DNA of 64,000 bases from Bin87 sp965222895 (GTDB lineage Bacteria; Chloroflexota; Dehalococcoidia; Lucifugimonadales; UBA3495). Where the stretch lies: the NCBI GenBank assembly GCA_965222895.1, contig CBDCVB010000001.1, positions 1,116,001 to 1,180,000 of the forward strand. Direction: 5' to 3'. The notes beneath the pieces are model-generated. The model saw only the letters and a list, made by a program, of their open reading frames with translations, was not told the DNA's origin and did not search any database. This document shows, piece after piece, positions 52,586-61,194 of this stretch (within the stretch, counting starts at the first letter, position 1; every line of letters begins with the position of its first letter). Position numbers and translations under genes: made by a program.

Positions 52586-52706
52586 TTCCTCCGTTGCACA
52601 CTACTCCCCGCAGCAACCGTCGTCTGCGTGGTTTGGGAATTTAGGTGGAGTTCCATACTGTCGGCTAAGCCCCGCACCCCAGCATAAGCCGGACGATGAC
52701 TTCTGA

Positions 52707-52833
52707 CTAGGGCCTGTTGACAAACTCTCGTTTTGAGGAAGATTCCTAACCACGTCTGACGTCTGGCGCCGATACTGCTTCGTGCCAATGTACTAGCCGG
52801 CCAAGTTGAAGGGAGTTTGTCAACAGGCCCTAG
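52707..52833 (+). mobile_element. 127-bp MITE, family B2, copy 2
   Basis: Perfect 21-bp inverted ends (CTAGGGCCTGTTGACAAACT then C). Core TCGTTTTGAGGAAGATTCCT and TACTGCTTCGTGCCAATGTA shared with copy 1; a few substitutions only. Confidence 0.82.
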
Positions 52834-52841
52834 GCTGTACA

Positions 52842-53069
52842 TTACTCCAGCAGCCCGTGTTGCCTGGCCACTTCCGACAACGGAACCGTCTTACGCTCAC
52901 CCGCCGCCTGCTTTTCCCGCGCCGCTTCCAGTCGCGCCGCCGCCCAATCGCTCATTTCCAACCCCTCGTCGGGGTCTCCCACCAACTCCGCAATCACCTC
53001 GGCAACGGTTTCCCGAATCAACTCTCTAAACTCTGCAATGGTCAAATCAGCTACCGTTTGCGCTGCCAT
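52842..53069 (-). CDS. Probable antitoxin
   Basis: 75 aa, mostly helical: TVADLTIAEFRELIRETVAEVIAELVGDPDEGLEMSDWAAARLEAAREKQAAGERKTVPLSEVARQHGL. Pattern is that of small antitoxin-like proteins with a C-terminal linker. ATG 53069 with GGAGG. It lies downstream of the MazF-like toxin on the same strand, separated by a 78-bp repeat. Confidence 0.55.
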   Translation of the reverse strand: MAAQTVADLTIAEFRELIRETVAEVIAELVGDPDEGLEMSDWAAARLEAAREKQAAGERKTVPLSEVARQHGLLE

Positions 53070-53086
53070 TGCTATCCTCCGTTCGA

Positions 53087-53164
53087 TTCCAACTCGTTGG
53101 GCCGGCTGAACATCGCCTGCAAACCAATTGTACCCCACTCGTGCTTGTCCCGGTCGCCGAAGAC
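53087..53164 (-). repeat. 78-bp fragment duplicating the methyltransferase 3' end
   Basis: 73 of 78 bases match 53533-53610. On the minus strand it encodes VFGDRDKHEWGTIGLQAMFS then RPNELESNGG and a stop, i.e. the C-terminal end of the methyltransferase family. It lies between the toxin and antitoxin genes. Confidence 0.8.
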
Positions 53165-53188
53165 TTGGTAGGCTAACCTTGGGCGGCG

Positions 53189-53509
53189 TCAAAACAGGCT
53201 TCGCACCGCTGTCGTTACCTCTGCCAGCTTAGTACCTGATATGTGCCCCGCGGTGCGCCGGAACACACTCTCATTCAGCGTCGCCAGTCGGTCCGGACGA
53301 ACTTGGCTGTCAATGCGCAGTCCCCCGGCCTCCATATCTCCACGAGTTATTGGTATCTCCCGGGCGTGTCCAACGCTGGTGGTTATCTCGCACACTATCC
53401 AATCTAGTTCCGCGCCATCCTTCACATCGGCCAAAATCAGTACCGGGCGCAATTTCGCCTGCGTCAAATCGGTGAACGGAAACGGCGCCCAGACTATATC
53501 TCCAACCAT
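53189..53509 (-). CDS. MazF/PemK-like toxin
   Basis: 106 aa. VGDIVWAPFPFTDLTQAKLRPVLILADVKDGAELDWIVCEITTS is the canonical MazF/PemK opening, then RLATLNESVFRRTAGHIS and KLAEVTTAV at the end. Predicted mRNA interferase. ATG 53509, overlapping the 3' end of the methyltransferase gene by 16 bases; ATG 53521 is an alternative. The order is unusual: the antitoxin candidate is downstream, not upstream. Confidence 0.83.
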   Translation of the reverse strand: MVGDIVWAPFPFTDLTQAKLRPVLILADVKDGAELDWIVCEITTSVGHAREIPITRGDMEAGGLRIDSQVRPDRLATLNESVFRRTAGHISGTKLAEVTTAVRSLF

Positions 53510-56500
53510 TCCGCCTCCCATTCGGAACTCACTTCCAACTCGTTGGGCCGGCTGAACATCGCCTGCAATCCCATCATGCCCCACTCGTGCTTGTCCCGGT
53601 CGCCGAAGACGATGAGGTAGCCGTCCTCCCAATAGGCCATACCGTCAACTATCTCCATGGTCTGTACACTTATCGCGCAGACCCGCGCCAGCAGGTCGAT
53701 GACCCGCTCCTTGTGGTCGGCGAAGCGGTAGGTATTGAATTTTTCGGCGATGGTTGGGTCGCGGGGCTTGCGCTCCTTGTACTGGTCAAGTACCCATTCC
53801 AGCGCGGAGCGGCTGCCTAGCTGATAGCGCCAGGCGTCCGGCGGCACACCGGCCAGCGTGGTCTGCTCGTCCAGCCGGATGACGCCGGCATCCTTGTCCG
53901 CCCGCAGAATAACCCTCAGACTGACAATATCCTGTCCATCCTGTTTATCCATGTAGGTTTCCACTCGTTCCAGCGGGTACGGTTCGGCGGATTCAAACCC
54001 GATATGCAAATCCAGCAACCGATGTCCCATCTTGGCCCAGAGGTCAAAGTCGTGGTACAGCGGCAGCCGCGGGAACTCCCGTAGCAGGTCAACCCCGTAG
54101 TCGTAGCGATACACCGGGTCATGCAGCACCGCGTAGGTGTAGGCAAAAATATCCTCGGCGGTGATGCCATCCTCCCCGGCCGCCTGCTCAAAGTCCTTCC
54201 CCCACTCCCGACGGTAGTGCTCGTTGATGCGCTGTATGCCCCACTCGGTAATGTTGCTGACCCGCTCCCCCTCCGCTGTGTAACGGTACAGGGGGAGGCA
54301 TTGGGTATCGCCCGTGAAGTGAAAATCGGCAGGTTTATCGGTAGCCAGCACATAAAAGGCTTTGCCGTTCACGCAGAAATTGATGACCTTGTTAAGTTGG
54401 CGCAAGTCGCTGCCAAACATCTCGTAGTGATTTCTGGTGAGTCTGTCACTCATTAGTGCATCTGCGAAATAATGCTTCGTAATGAATGGGCGATATTGCG
54501 ACACGATACGGTTTGCTTCGCTATAGACGATGCGCCGACCTCGTTGGAAATGGCGGAGGACGGCTTCGCTCCACTTGATAACCGAACTATACGATTCGTG
54601 CCCGTTGTCCAGAAATTCGTTGTAAGTGTCGGCAAAGAACAGTGCTTTGGCTCGGAGATTAGCTACCTCAAAGTCATAAACCCACTCGTCGCGGTCAGTT
54701 TTTACGCCATTAGTGAACAGGCCAAACACGGCCTGCTCATCACCTACTACTTTGGCAAACTTGCTTTCCCGGTTGGCAAGGGGCATCAGCGTCTCAAAAT
54801 CGCTGTTGGACTGGTTGAGCCAATTGCCTTTTGCATCGGGTGCAATGCTGTCAAAGGCAATGTCGGCCAGTTTGGCGTCACGCAGATAGGCCAGTTTGTC
54901 CATCGCTAGCTCGGCATCCTCACGCCGGGCGTAGTGTATGCCGCAGTCGCCGAGTTTGGCTTTTTCGCGCACAAAGAAACCAACGGCAACGCCGGTTTGT
55001 ATGCCAAAGACGTTGTGCGTAGTGCCGGATATTTTCGGATTGCGGCGCACGTCCGAACCCAGGTCAAGGACGTAGATGTCCGTGAACTCTTGAGCCGCTA
55101 CCTGCCGGAAGCCATCATCCTGCCTGGTATCAAGGTACGCCCGGTTAGTGATGAAACCGATAATCCCATCATCCGCCAGCCGGTCACTGGCCCAACGTAT
55201 AAACCGCTTGTACATATCGTATTGATGCGTCTTTTGCGCTGTACTGTTTGCGATGTAAGTATCGCTGATGCGTCGGTCAATGTCCGGGTACTGGCGGTTC
55301 GCCCCGCCGTCGCCCCAGTGTGTGGCGCTGTCGTTATAGGGCGGGTTGCCGATGATTACGCTGATGCTCTTTTCGTTCTGTTCCTGCACCCTTATCCAGT
55401 TCTCTTCGGAGAGGCCGCCCAGATTGAACGCCGCCTGCCGCTGCACCGCCCCGCCGCTGCTGCCCTGCCAGTCCATGTTGTCCAAAGTATCCACAAAGCA
55501 CAGGTTCGGAAATTCCAGGTACTGCCCCGTCCGCTCCTTGTAGGTGTACTCGATGTTCAGGTTGGCGATGTAGTAGGGCAGTATCGCCACCTCGTTGGCG
55601 TGTATCTCGTTGCGATACTTGTACTCCAGGCGGTCGGCGGGCAGGTAGTTGATGAGGCTGGTAACAAAGGTTCCGGTGCCGCTGGCCGGGTCCAGTATCT
55701 GCACGTTCCGGTCGGCCAGGCTGCGCCCAAAGTGTTTTTGCAGCAGGTGGTCGGTGCCGCGGATGATGAAGTCCACCACTTCGTTGGGGGTGTAGACGAC
55801 GCCCAGGCGGTCGGCGGCGGCGGGGTTGTAAGCCCGGTAAAAATCCTCGTAAATGGCCTTCAGAAACTGCTGCTTTTCGGCGTAGTCGGCAATCTCGTCG
55901 GCGGCCCGCCCAATGGCGCCGTAGTAAGTCCGCAGGCGGTCAATAGATTGACGCCGCACATCGCCGGTGAAAAATGTTTGCTCCAGAGTCTCCAGCTGGC
56001 GGGCGACGTTGTTCTCCCGGTGGAACTGGTCTTCGGCGAACACGCGCAGGAAAATATCTTTGGTGAGGATGTGCTGCAACAGCATCTCCCGCACGTCGGC
56101 ATTCGTAACGGCCGGGCCGATCGTCCGTTGGCACAGGGCCAGAAAGCCGGCGACGGCATCCTGATAGCTCCTGCTGAAGGCCTCGGCCTCCTCAATGGCC
56201 TCGCGCAAGCTGGCTAGAACCGAGGGCAAATCGGACGTGAATTGCTGACGAGCCTGGCGAAACTCGTTGATCTCCGGCAGCTCATGGTCCAGGAATCGCT
56301 GGATGAGCCGGTGCAACTCTGCGGGGCGGGTCATATCAACCCGCATTGCCTGTTCCCCGCTCTGAATCAGCGCCGCGCTGCGCGAATCCTCAAAGAGGAT
56401 GTTTTCGCGGGAATAGCCGAGATTGAACTTGCGCTCAATCTCAACGTCCAGGTCATCGTGGGAATCCTTGGCCTCCCAATACCCCCGCGCCATCCGCAGG

Positions 56501-56706
56501 GTATCCTTCACCGTCCCGTCGGGAATAACGCCCGAGGGCGTGCGAAGTTCGGGAACCAGCGTCAGATTTTCCCGGTGCGCCGCGCAGTATTCTGCCAGGC
56601 AGTTCTGAAAAGCCGGCCGTATGACCAGCTCGTTGTCTGAACCACTGGCCGCAACGAGCCGTTGCAGGCTTTCGTAATAGCGTTCAATGCGCGGGTAATC
56701 TGCCAT
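53494..56706 (-). CDS. Single-chain nuclease/N6-adenine methyltransferase (type ISP/IIG-like)
   Basis: 1070 aa. N-terminal PD-(D/E)XK region: VIPDGTVKDTLRMARGYWEAKDSHDDLD (residues about 60-90). Methyltransferase motifs: DPASGTGTFVTSLINYL (SAM-binding motif I) and IIGNPPYNDSA (catalytic NPPY). The rest is a large target-recognition-like C-terminus (type ISP C-terminal specificity type). No helicase domain is seen. ATG 56706. A dispersed repeat (53927) is translated in frame as YMDKQDGQDI. A restriction-modification or related defence role is likely. Confidence 0.85.
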   Translation of the reverse strand: MADYPRIERYYESLQRLVAASGSDNELVIRPAFQNCLAEYCAAHRENLTLVPELRTPSGVIPDGTVKDTLRMARGYWEAKDSHDDLDVEIERKFNLGYSRENILFEDSRSAALIQSGEQAMRVDMTRPAELHRLIQRFLDHELPEINEFRQARQQFTSDLPSVLASLREAIEEAEAFSRSYQDAVAGFLALCQRTIGPAVTNADVREMLLQHILTKDIFLRVFAEDQFHRENNVARQLETLEQTFFTGDVRRQSIDRLRTYYGAIGRAADEIADYAEKQQFLKAIYEDFYRAYNPAAADRLGVVYTPNEVVDFIIRGTDHLLQKHFGRSLADRNVQILDPASGTGTFVTSLINYLPADRLEYKYRNEIHANEVAILPYYIANLNIEYTYKERTGQYLEFPNLCFVDTLDNMDWQGSSGGAVQRQAAFNLGGLSEENWIRVQEQNEKSISVIIGNPPYNDSATHWGDGGANRQYPDIDRRISDTYIANSTAQKTHQYDMYKRFIRWASDRLADDGIIGFITNRAYLDTRQDDGFRQVAAQEFTDIYVLDLGSDVRRNPKISGTTHNVFGIQTGVAVGFFVREKAKLGDCGIHYARREDAELAMDKLAYLRDAKLADIAFDSIAPDAKGNWLNQSNSDFETLMPLANRESKFAKVVGDEQAVFGLFTNGVKTDRDEWVYDFEVANLRAKALFFADTYNEFLDNGHESYSSVIKWSEAVLRHFQRGRRIVYSEANRIVSQYRPFITKHYFADALMSDRLTRNHYEMFGSDLRQLNKVINFCVNGKAFYVLATDKPADFHFTGDTQCLPLYRYTAEGERVSNITEWGIQRINEHYRREWGKDFEQAAGEDGITAEDIFAYTYAVLHDPVYRYDYGVDLLREFPRLPLYHDFDLWAKMGHRLLDLHIGFESAEPYPLERVETYMDKQDGQDIVSLRVILRADKDAGVIRLDEQTTLAGVPPDAWRYQLGSRSALEWVLDQYKERKPRDPTIAEKFNTYRFADHKERVIDLLARVCAISVQTMEIVDGMAYWEDGYLIVFGDRDKHEWGMMGLQAMFSRPNELEVSSEWEAEWLEI
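53927..53955 (-). repeat. Dispersed repeat inserted in frame in the methyltransferase gene
   Basis: TACATGGATAAACAGGATGG then ACAGGATAT on the minus strand, contributing YMDKQDGQDI to the protein. Related units at 49251 and 51405. Confidence 0.65.
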
Positions 56707-56861
56707 AGCGCCAGTATGATACTGGCGTCCACGCTGCCCCGTCAAAACGCAGCCCCATCCGTGCTAAAATGCCGCCATTACTGATGAGCATTCTGCGGTA
56801 CGGTTGGTTGCGATACCGCGCACTTACATAATCGCGCACTCACATATATGGAGGCACTCTC

Positions 56862-57680
56862 ATGGATTTTGGACTGGAAGGCAAGCAGGCGTTTGTAGGG
56901 GGCGCCAGTCGGGGCATCGGCAAGGCAATCGCCCTGGAACTGGCCCGCGAGGGCGCGGACGTGGTGGTGGCGTCTCGCTCCATGCCCGACCTGGAGCGGG
57001 CGGCGGCTGAGATCGCCGAGGTTACCGGCCGGCGCATCGTCCCAATGTCCTTTGATGCCACCCAGCGGGACCAGGTGGACCGGGTCATCAACGATGCCGC
57101 GCAGGCGCTCGGCGGATTGCAAATACTGGTGAACAGCGCATCGTTGCCCGGCGGTTCTCCGTCCGCCACCGGCCCGATAGAAGGGCTGGTCGATGAGGAC
57201 CTGATTGGCGACTTCGACGTGAAGTTTATGGGCGCGCTGCGGTGCGCGCGGGCGGCAATTCCCTTGCTCAAAGAGCAGGGTTACGGTCGCATCGTCAACA
57301 TCAGCGGGCTCAACGCGCGCAACGCCGGCAACCTGTCCGGCGGCGCCCGCAATGTGTCCATGGTTCACATGACCAAGACGCTGGCCTCTCAGCTGGGGCA
57401 ATTCGGCATTACGGTCAACTGCATCCATCCGGGCACCACGCGCACGGAGCGCACCCCCAGCCTGCTGGCCGCCCGCGCCGGGCAGTTGGGAGTGTCCCCC
57501 GAGGAGGCCGAACAGCAGGACTTCTCCCCCGGCTCGGCCCGCGGCAACCACATCTGCCGCATGGTTGACGCTGCCGAGATTGGTTACCTGACGGCGTTTC
57601 TGGCCTCCGACAAGGCTTGGGCCATCACCGGCGAGCTGATTGCAGCCGGCGGCGGCACCGGCAATGCGGTGTATTACTAG
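56862..57680 (+). CDS. SDR family protein lacking the YxxxK catalytic pair
   Basis: 272 aa. Rossmann motif GGASRGIGKAIALELAREGADVVVASR, NSASLPGG, and GRIVNISGLNARNAGN. Where Y-x-x-x-K is expected the protein reads G-A-R-N-V (GGARNVSMVHMTKTLASQLG), so both catalytic Tyr and Lys are missing. HPGTTRTERTP is a normal C-terminal SDR feature. It belongs to a divergent subgroup with a GARN-type motif; activity and cofactor use are uncertain. Confidence 0.85.
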   Translation: MDFGLEGKQAFVGGASRGIGKAIALELAREGADVVVASRSMPDLERAAAEIAEVTGRRIVPMSFDATQRDQVDRVINDAAQALGGLQILVNSASLPGGSPSATGPIEGLVDEDLIGDFDVKFMGALRCARAAIPLLKEQGYGRIVNISGLNARNAGNLSGGARNVSMVHMTKTLASQLGQFGITVNCIHPGTTRTERTPSLLAARAGQLGVSPEEAEQQDFSPGSARGNHICRMVDAAEIGYLTAFLASDKAWAITGELIAAGGGTGNAVYY

Positions 57681-57735
57681 CGGCGTCCCAACCAACCCGC
57701 GCCGGTCGGCTGCCTGATACTCCTCTGAACGGGAT

Positions 57736-58137
57736 ATGCTTGAAATACCATTAGCGGCCATCAAGCATATCCCGCTTATCTTGCTGGGCATCTGGCCGGT
57801 CAACCTGTTAACATTATGGGTGCAAGGTCACGAATGGAGCTGGAAAAACACGCCGCCAGCAATCATGAGACTATGGGAATGGGGCGCTTTCGTGTCCCTT
57901 TCCTTGTCAATCCTGATCGAACTGGGAGGAAGGATGTTTATCGCATTGGCGGAGCGACGCCGCCGAATTGAACAGGCCCGCGAAGAAGGCCGGCAAGAAG
58001 GCCGGAAAGAGGGCCGGCAAGAAACCGGCGCGATGTTGATGGTTCTCAACGCGGCTGCCCGGAACAACCCGGACCTGCTTCCGACGCTGTTGCAGGAGTA
58101 TCAGGCGCAGTATCAGAACGGCGCGGAAAACAGATAG
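57736..58137 (+). CDS. Hypothetical protein with membrane helices and charged repeat tail
   Basis: 133 aa. Two hydrophobic stretches (HIPLILLGIWPVNLLTLWV and WGAFVSLSLSILIEL), then a coiled-coil with repeated EEGRQEGRKEGRQE. Resembles the short transposase-associated 'GRxEG' tails of some bacterial proteins. No family recognised. Precedes the CaiB gene by 16 bases. Confidence 0.55.
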   Translation: MLEIPLAAIKHIPLILLGIWPVNLLTLWVQGHEWSWKNTPPAIMRLWEWGAFVSLSLSILIELGGRMFIALAERRRRIEQAREEGRQEGRKEGRQETGAMLMVLNAAARNNPDLLPTLLQEYQAQYQNGAENR

Positions 58138-58153
58138 TGTCCAAGTGGTGATT

Positions 58154-59356
58154 ATGCCAAACCAGCCCGCCCCCCTCTCCGGTGTGCGCGTGGCCGATTT
58201 TTCGGTACACGCCGCCGGCCCATTTGCCGGCATGATTCTGGCATCGCTGGGCGCTGACGTGATTAAGATAGAGTCGGCGGCGCGGCTGGACATCACCCGT
58301 CGCCCCCACGCCATGTACGGCAAGCCGCCGTCGTCATTCGAGCAGGTCAACGCCTGCAAACGCTCGGTTACCCTCAACCTGAAGGAACGCCGGGCGCTGG
58401 AGTTGGCCCACGATCTGGTTCGCATCTCCGATGTCGTGCTGGAAAACTTCCGACCCGGCGTTATGGATCGCCTCGGTTTGGGCTACCCGCATCTGCGAGA
58501 AATCAAGCCGGACATCATCATGGTGTCGCTGTCGTCCAACGGGCAGACTGGGCCGGAAGCGACCTACGCCGGCTATGCGCCGATGTTCGCGGCCCTCGGT
58601 GGCCTGGGTTACATGACGGGCTACGCCGATGGGCCGCCGGTTGAGCTCCGCCACGCCATGGACCACACCGGCGGAATGATGGCTGCCTTCTCCGCCGTGG
58701 CCGCCCTGTGCGCCCATCGCAACCATCAGATTGGCCAGCGCGCCGACGTTGCGGTGCGGGACATCGCCACCGCGTTTATGGGTCACACTCTGATGGACAA
58801 CGCCATGAACGGGCGCGACGCCGTTCGCCTGGGCAACCGCGATGATGTGATGGCTCCCCACGGCGTGTTCCCCTGCCACGGCGAAGATGCCTGGGTAACC
58901 ATTGCCGTTGACGGCGACGGCCAGTGGTATGCCCTCAGGCAGGCCATGGGCAATCCGTCGTGGGCGGACGATGACGAATACGGCGACGCCTTCCTCCGCT
59001 GGCGGAATCAGGATGCTCTGGAGGTGAAGCTGTCTCAGTGGACGGCCACACTTGCCGCCGACGAAGTAACCGCGCTGCTGCAATCCGCCGGCATCGCCGC
59101 CTTCCCCTCCTGGTCTGCCGACCAACTGCTGAACGATCCTCATCTGACCGAGCGCGACGCATTTCCGCTCGTGACGCATCCCACCAAGGGAGAGCAGCGC
59201 GCCGTCGCTCCGCCCTGGCGGTTCTCTGAAACCCCCGCTGCCGTTGACCGTTGGACACCCGACCTCGGCGAACACAACCACGAAGTGTTCTGCGGCCTGC
59301 TGGGTATGGACGAAGCGGAATTAGTCGCCCTACAGAACGCCAAAATCGTCTGGTAG
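58154..59356 (+). CDS. CaiB/BaiF family CoA-transferase
   Basis: 400 aa. Opening PLSGVRVADFSVHAAGPFAGMILASLGADVIKIES and RSVTLNLKERRALELAHDLVRISDVVLENFRPGVMDRLGLGY are class III CoA-transferase hallmarks. AHNHEVFCGLLGMDEAE closes the domain. Transfers CoA between carboxylic acids (formate/oxalate-, carnitine- or bile-acid-like). ATG 58154. An enoyl-CoA hydratase gene lies 600 bases downstream on the same strand. Confidence 0.92.
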   Translation: MPNQPAPLSGVRVADFSVHAAGPFAGMILASLGADVIKIESAARLDITRRPHAMYGKPPSSFEQVNACKRSVTLNLKERRALELAHDLVRISDVVLENFRPGVMDRLGLGYPHLREIKPDIIMVSLSSNGQTGPEATYAGYAPMFAALGGLGYMTGYADGPPVELRHAMDHTGGMMAAFSAVAALCAHRNHQIGQRADVAVRDIATAFMGHTLMDNAMNGRDAVRLGNRDDVMAPHGVFPCHGEDAWVTIAVDGDGQWYALRQAMGNPSWADDDEYGDAFLRWRNQDALEVKLSQWTATLAADEVTALLQSAGIAAFPSWSADQLLNDPHLTERDAFPLVTHPTKGEQRAVAPPWRFSETPAAVDRWTPDLGEHNHEVFCGLLGMDEAELVALQNAKIVW

Positions 59357-59426
59357 TGTTGGCTTTGCAGAACCGTCGCAAGGGCGTGTCGGGAAAACGG
59401 ACGTAAGGGATGTATGGATAGCATTA

Positions 59427-59942
59427 ATGGATGGCATTAGCGGAATAATCACTGTGTTTTCCATCGTAGCAGCGTTCTACGGAGCGTTGTTGACGGTCTT
59501 CATGGTGGTACTCAGCGCGCTATGGCTGCGTATGGGCAACGTCCAGCAGGAACTGGGCGGAGTGGCGGCGGGTGTCAGGCTGTTGCAGGACGAGATGCAC
59601 CGCAATAACAACGATTTGCGGGAGGACGTGCAGAACAGCCAGAACCTGTTACGAGAAGAATTTCAAAGCAGCCAGAGCCTGTTACGAGAAGAATTTCAAA
59701 GCAGCCAGAGCCTGTTACGAGAAGAATTTCAACGCAGCCAGGAACAGTTTAGAGAAGAAGTAGTGCGCAGCCAGGAACAGTTTAGAGAAGAAGTAGTGCG
59801 CAGCCTGGACCATTTGCGGGAAGATATGCAGCGCAGCCACAACCAACTGATGCGGGCCATCCTGGCCCACAGCCACCGAGACGACGGCCGGCCCACCTTC
59901 GACTTGCCGCCCGATTTTGAGCCGACGCCGGTTGATGACTAG
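59427..59942 (+). CDS. Membrane-anchored coiled-coil protein with 33-bp repeats
   Basis: 171 aa. N-terminal helix IITVFSIVAAFYGALLTVFMVVLSALWL, then a coiled coil. Residues about 65-130 are a run of 11-residue (hendecad) units, QSSQSLLREEF twice and a QSSQNLLREEF-type unit before, then QRSQEQFREEV twice. The DNA (59635-59800) contains nearly identical 33-bp units. Architecture shared with 15667, 40599 and 44642. Function unknown. Confidence 0.6.
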   Translation: MDGISGIITVFSIVAAFYGALLTVFMVVLSALWLRMGNVQQELGGVAAGVRLLQDEMHRNNNDLREDVQNSQNLLREEFQSSQSLLREEFQSSQSLLREEFQRSQEQFREEVVRSQEQFREEVVRSLDHLREDMQRSHNQLMRAILAHSHRDDGRPTFDLPPDFEPTPVDD

Positions 59943-59970
59943 TACGAATTACACTCAGAGCGAGCGCGAC

Positions 59971-60777
59971 ATGACCGACTATTCCTCATACCAACATCTC
60001 CTCATCGAAAAGGCAGACGGCATCATCACGTTGACGATGAACCGGCCGGAGACCCTGAACTCCACCAACTTTCGGCTCCACAACGAACTGAGCCGCATCT
60101 GGCTGGACATTGCCGCCGACCCCGAGGTGCGCGTGGCCGTGGTTACCGGCGCTGGCGAGGCATTTTCTGCCGGCGGCGACTTCGAGATGATCGAACAGGC
60201 CATCGACAACCCGGCCATCGTCGCCCAGAACACTCAGGAAGCCGGCGACATCGTTTATAACATTCTGAACCTGGACAAGCCGGTCATTTCCGCAATCAAT
60301 GGAGTGGCGGTCGGCGCGGGTCTGGCGGTGGCGCTGATGGCCGACATCTCCATCGCCGCCGAGGATGCCCGCATCACCGACGGCCACATCCGTCTGGGCG
60401 TCGCCGCCGGCGACCACGCCGCCATCATCTGGCCCCTGCTTTGTGGCATGGCCAAGGCAAAATACTACCTGCTCACCTGTGATTTTTTGGATGGCAAAGA
60501 AGCCGAGCGCATCGGGTTGGTCAGCATGGCCGTCCCCCGCGCCGAGCTAATGGAAACTGCCATGCGCGTCGCCAAACGCCTCGCCGACGGCCCCCAACCG
60601 GCCATCCGCTTCACCAAACGCGCATTGAACCAGTGGCTGCGTCAGGCCGGCCACACCTCCTTCGACTACTCGCTGCTGGCGGAGGCGTTGGGCTTCTTCG
60701 GCGAGGACGTCAAGGAGGGCCTCGCCGCCCTGCGCGAGCGTCGGAGGCCGGAATATCCGTCAGCCAGGGATGCTTGA
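59971..60777 (+). CDS. Enoyl-CoA hydratase/isomerase family protein
   Basis: 268 aa crotonase fold. TLTMNRPETLNSTN, VAVVTGAGEAFSAGGDFEMI (oxyanion Gly and FSAGGD), KPVISAINGVAVGAGLAVALMADISIAAEDAR. One of the two hydratase Glu positions (normally in AxFGxPE) is replaced (GVAAGDHAAIIWP), so hydratase activity is uncertain; other crotonase chemistry is possible. ATG 59971 after the preceding stop. Confidence 0.9.
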   Translation: MTDYSSYQHLLIEKADGIITLTMNRPETLNSTNFRLHNELSRIWLDIAADPEVRVAVVTGAGEAFSAGGDFEMIEQAIDNPAIVAQNTQEAGDIVYNILNLDKPVISAINGVAVGAGLAVALMADISIAAEDARITDGHIRLGVAAGDHAAIIWPLLCGMAKAKYYLLTCDFLDGKEAERIGLVSMAVPRAELMETAMRVAKRLADGPQPAIRFTKRALNQWLRQAGHTSFDYSLLAEALGFFGEDVKEGLAALRERRRPEYPSARDA

Positions 60778-61150
60778 TATGGGAACGTTCAGCTGCCCCA
60801 TAGAAATCGTCTCCGCAGACGGTACTCGCTCCGAGACCGTAGATGCGTTGGTAGATACCGGCTCCACTTATACCTGCCTTCCCACAACCCTGCTGCGGGA
60901 ATTGGGAATAGCTCCCCGCCGTCGCATCCAGTCAGAGCTAGCCGACGGGAGCATGGTGGAGGATGCTATAGGCGAGGCCCGCATCCGCATCGAGGGCGTA
61001 GAGACGACCACAATAGTAGTCTTTGTTGGCGAGGGTGCCCCCGCCCTGCTCGGCGCCTACACTCTGGAGGGCGCGCTGCTGGCCGTTGACCCGGTGCAGC
61101 AGCGGTTAGGTCCAACGCATGCCCTGCGGATGAGCAGGCACGTCATATAA
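60770..61150 (+). CDS. Retropepsin-like aspartic protease family protein
   Basis: 126 aa. ALVDTGSTYTCLPTTLLRELGI has the D-T-G-S catalytic loop, with the ALLGAYTLEGALLAVDP counterpart flap-end region. Single-domain clan AA protein; would act as a dimer. Overlaps the end of the enoyl-CoA hydratase gene by 8 bases. Role unknown. Confidence 0.8.
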   Translation: MLDMGTFSCPIEIVSADGTRSETVDALVDTGSTYTCLPTTLLRELGIAPRRRIQSELADGSMVEDAIGEARIRIEGVETTTIVVFVGEGAPALLGAYTLEGALLAVDPVQQRLGPTHALRMSRHVI

Positions 61151-61194
61151 CCTTCCAACACTCGGCGGCAGGAATTTTCCCGACGGAGCACATC

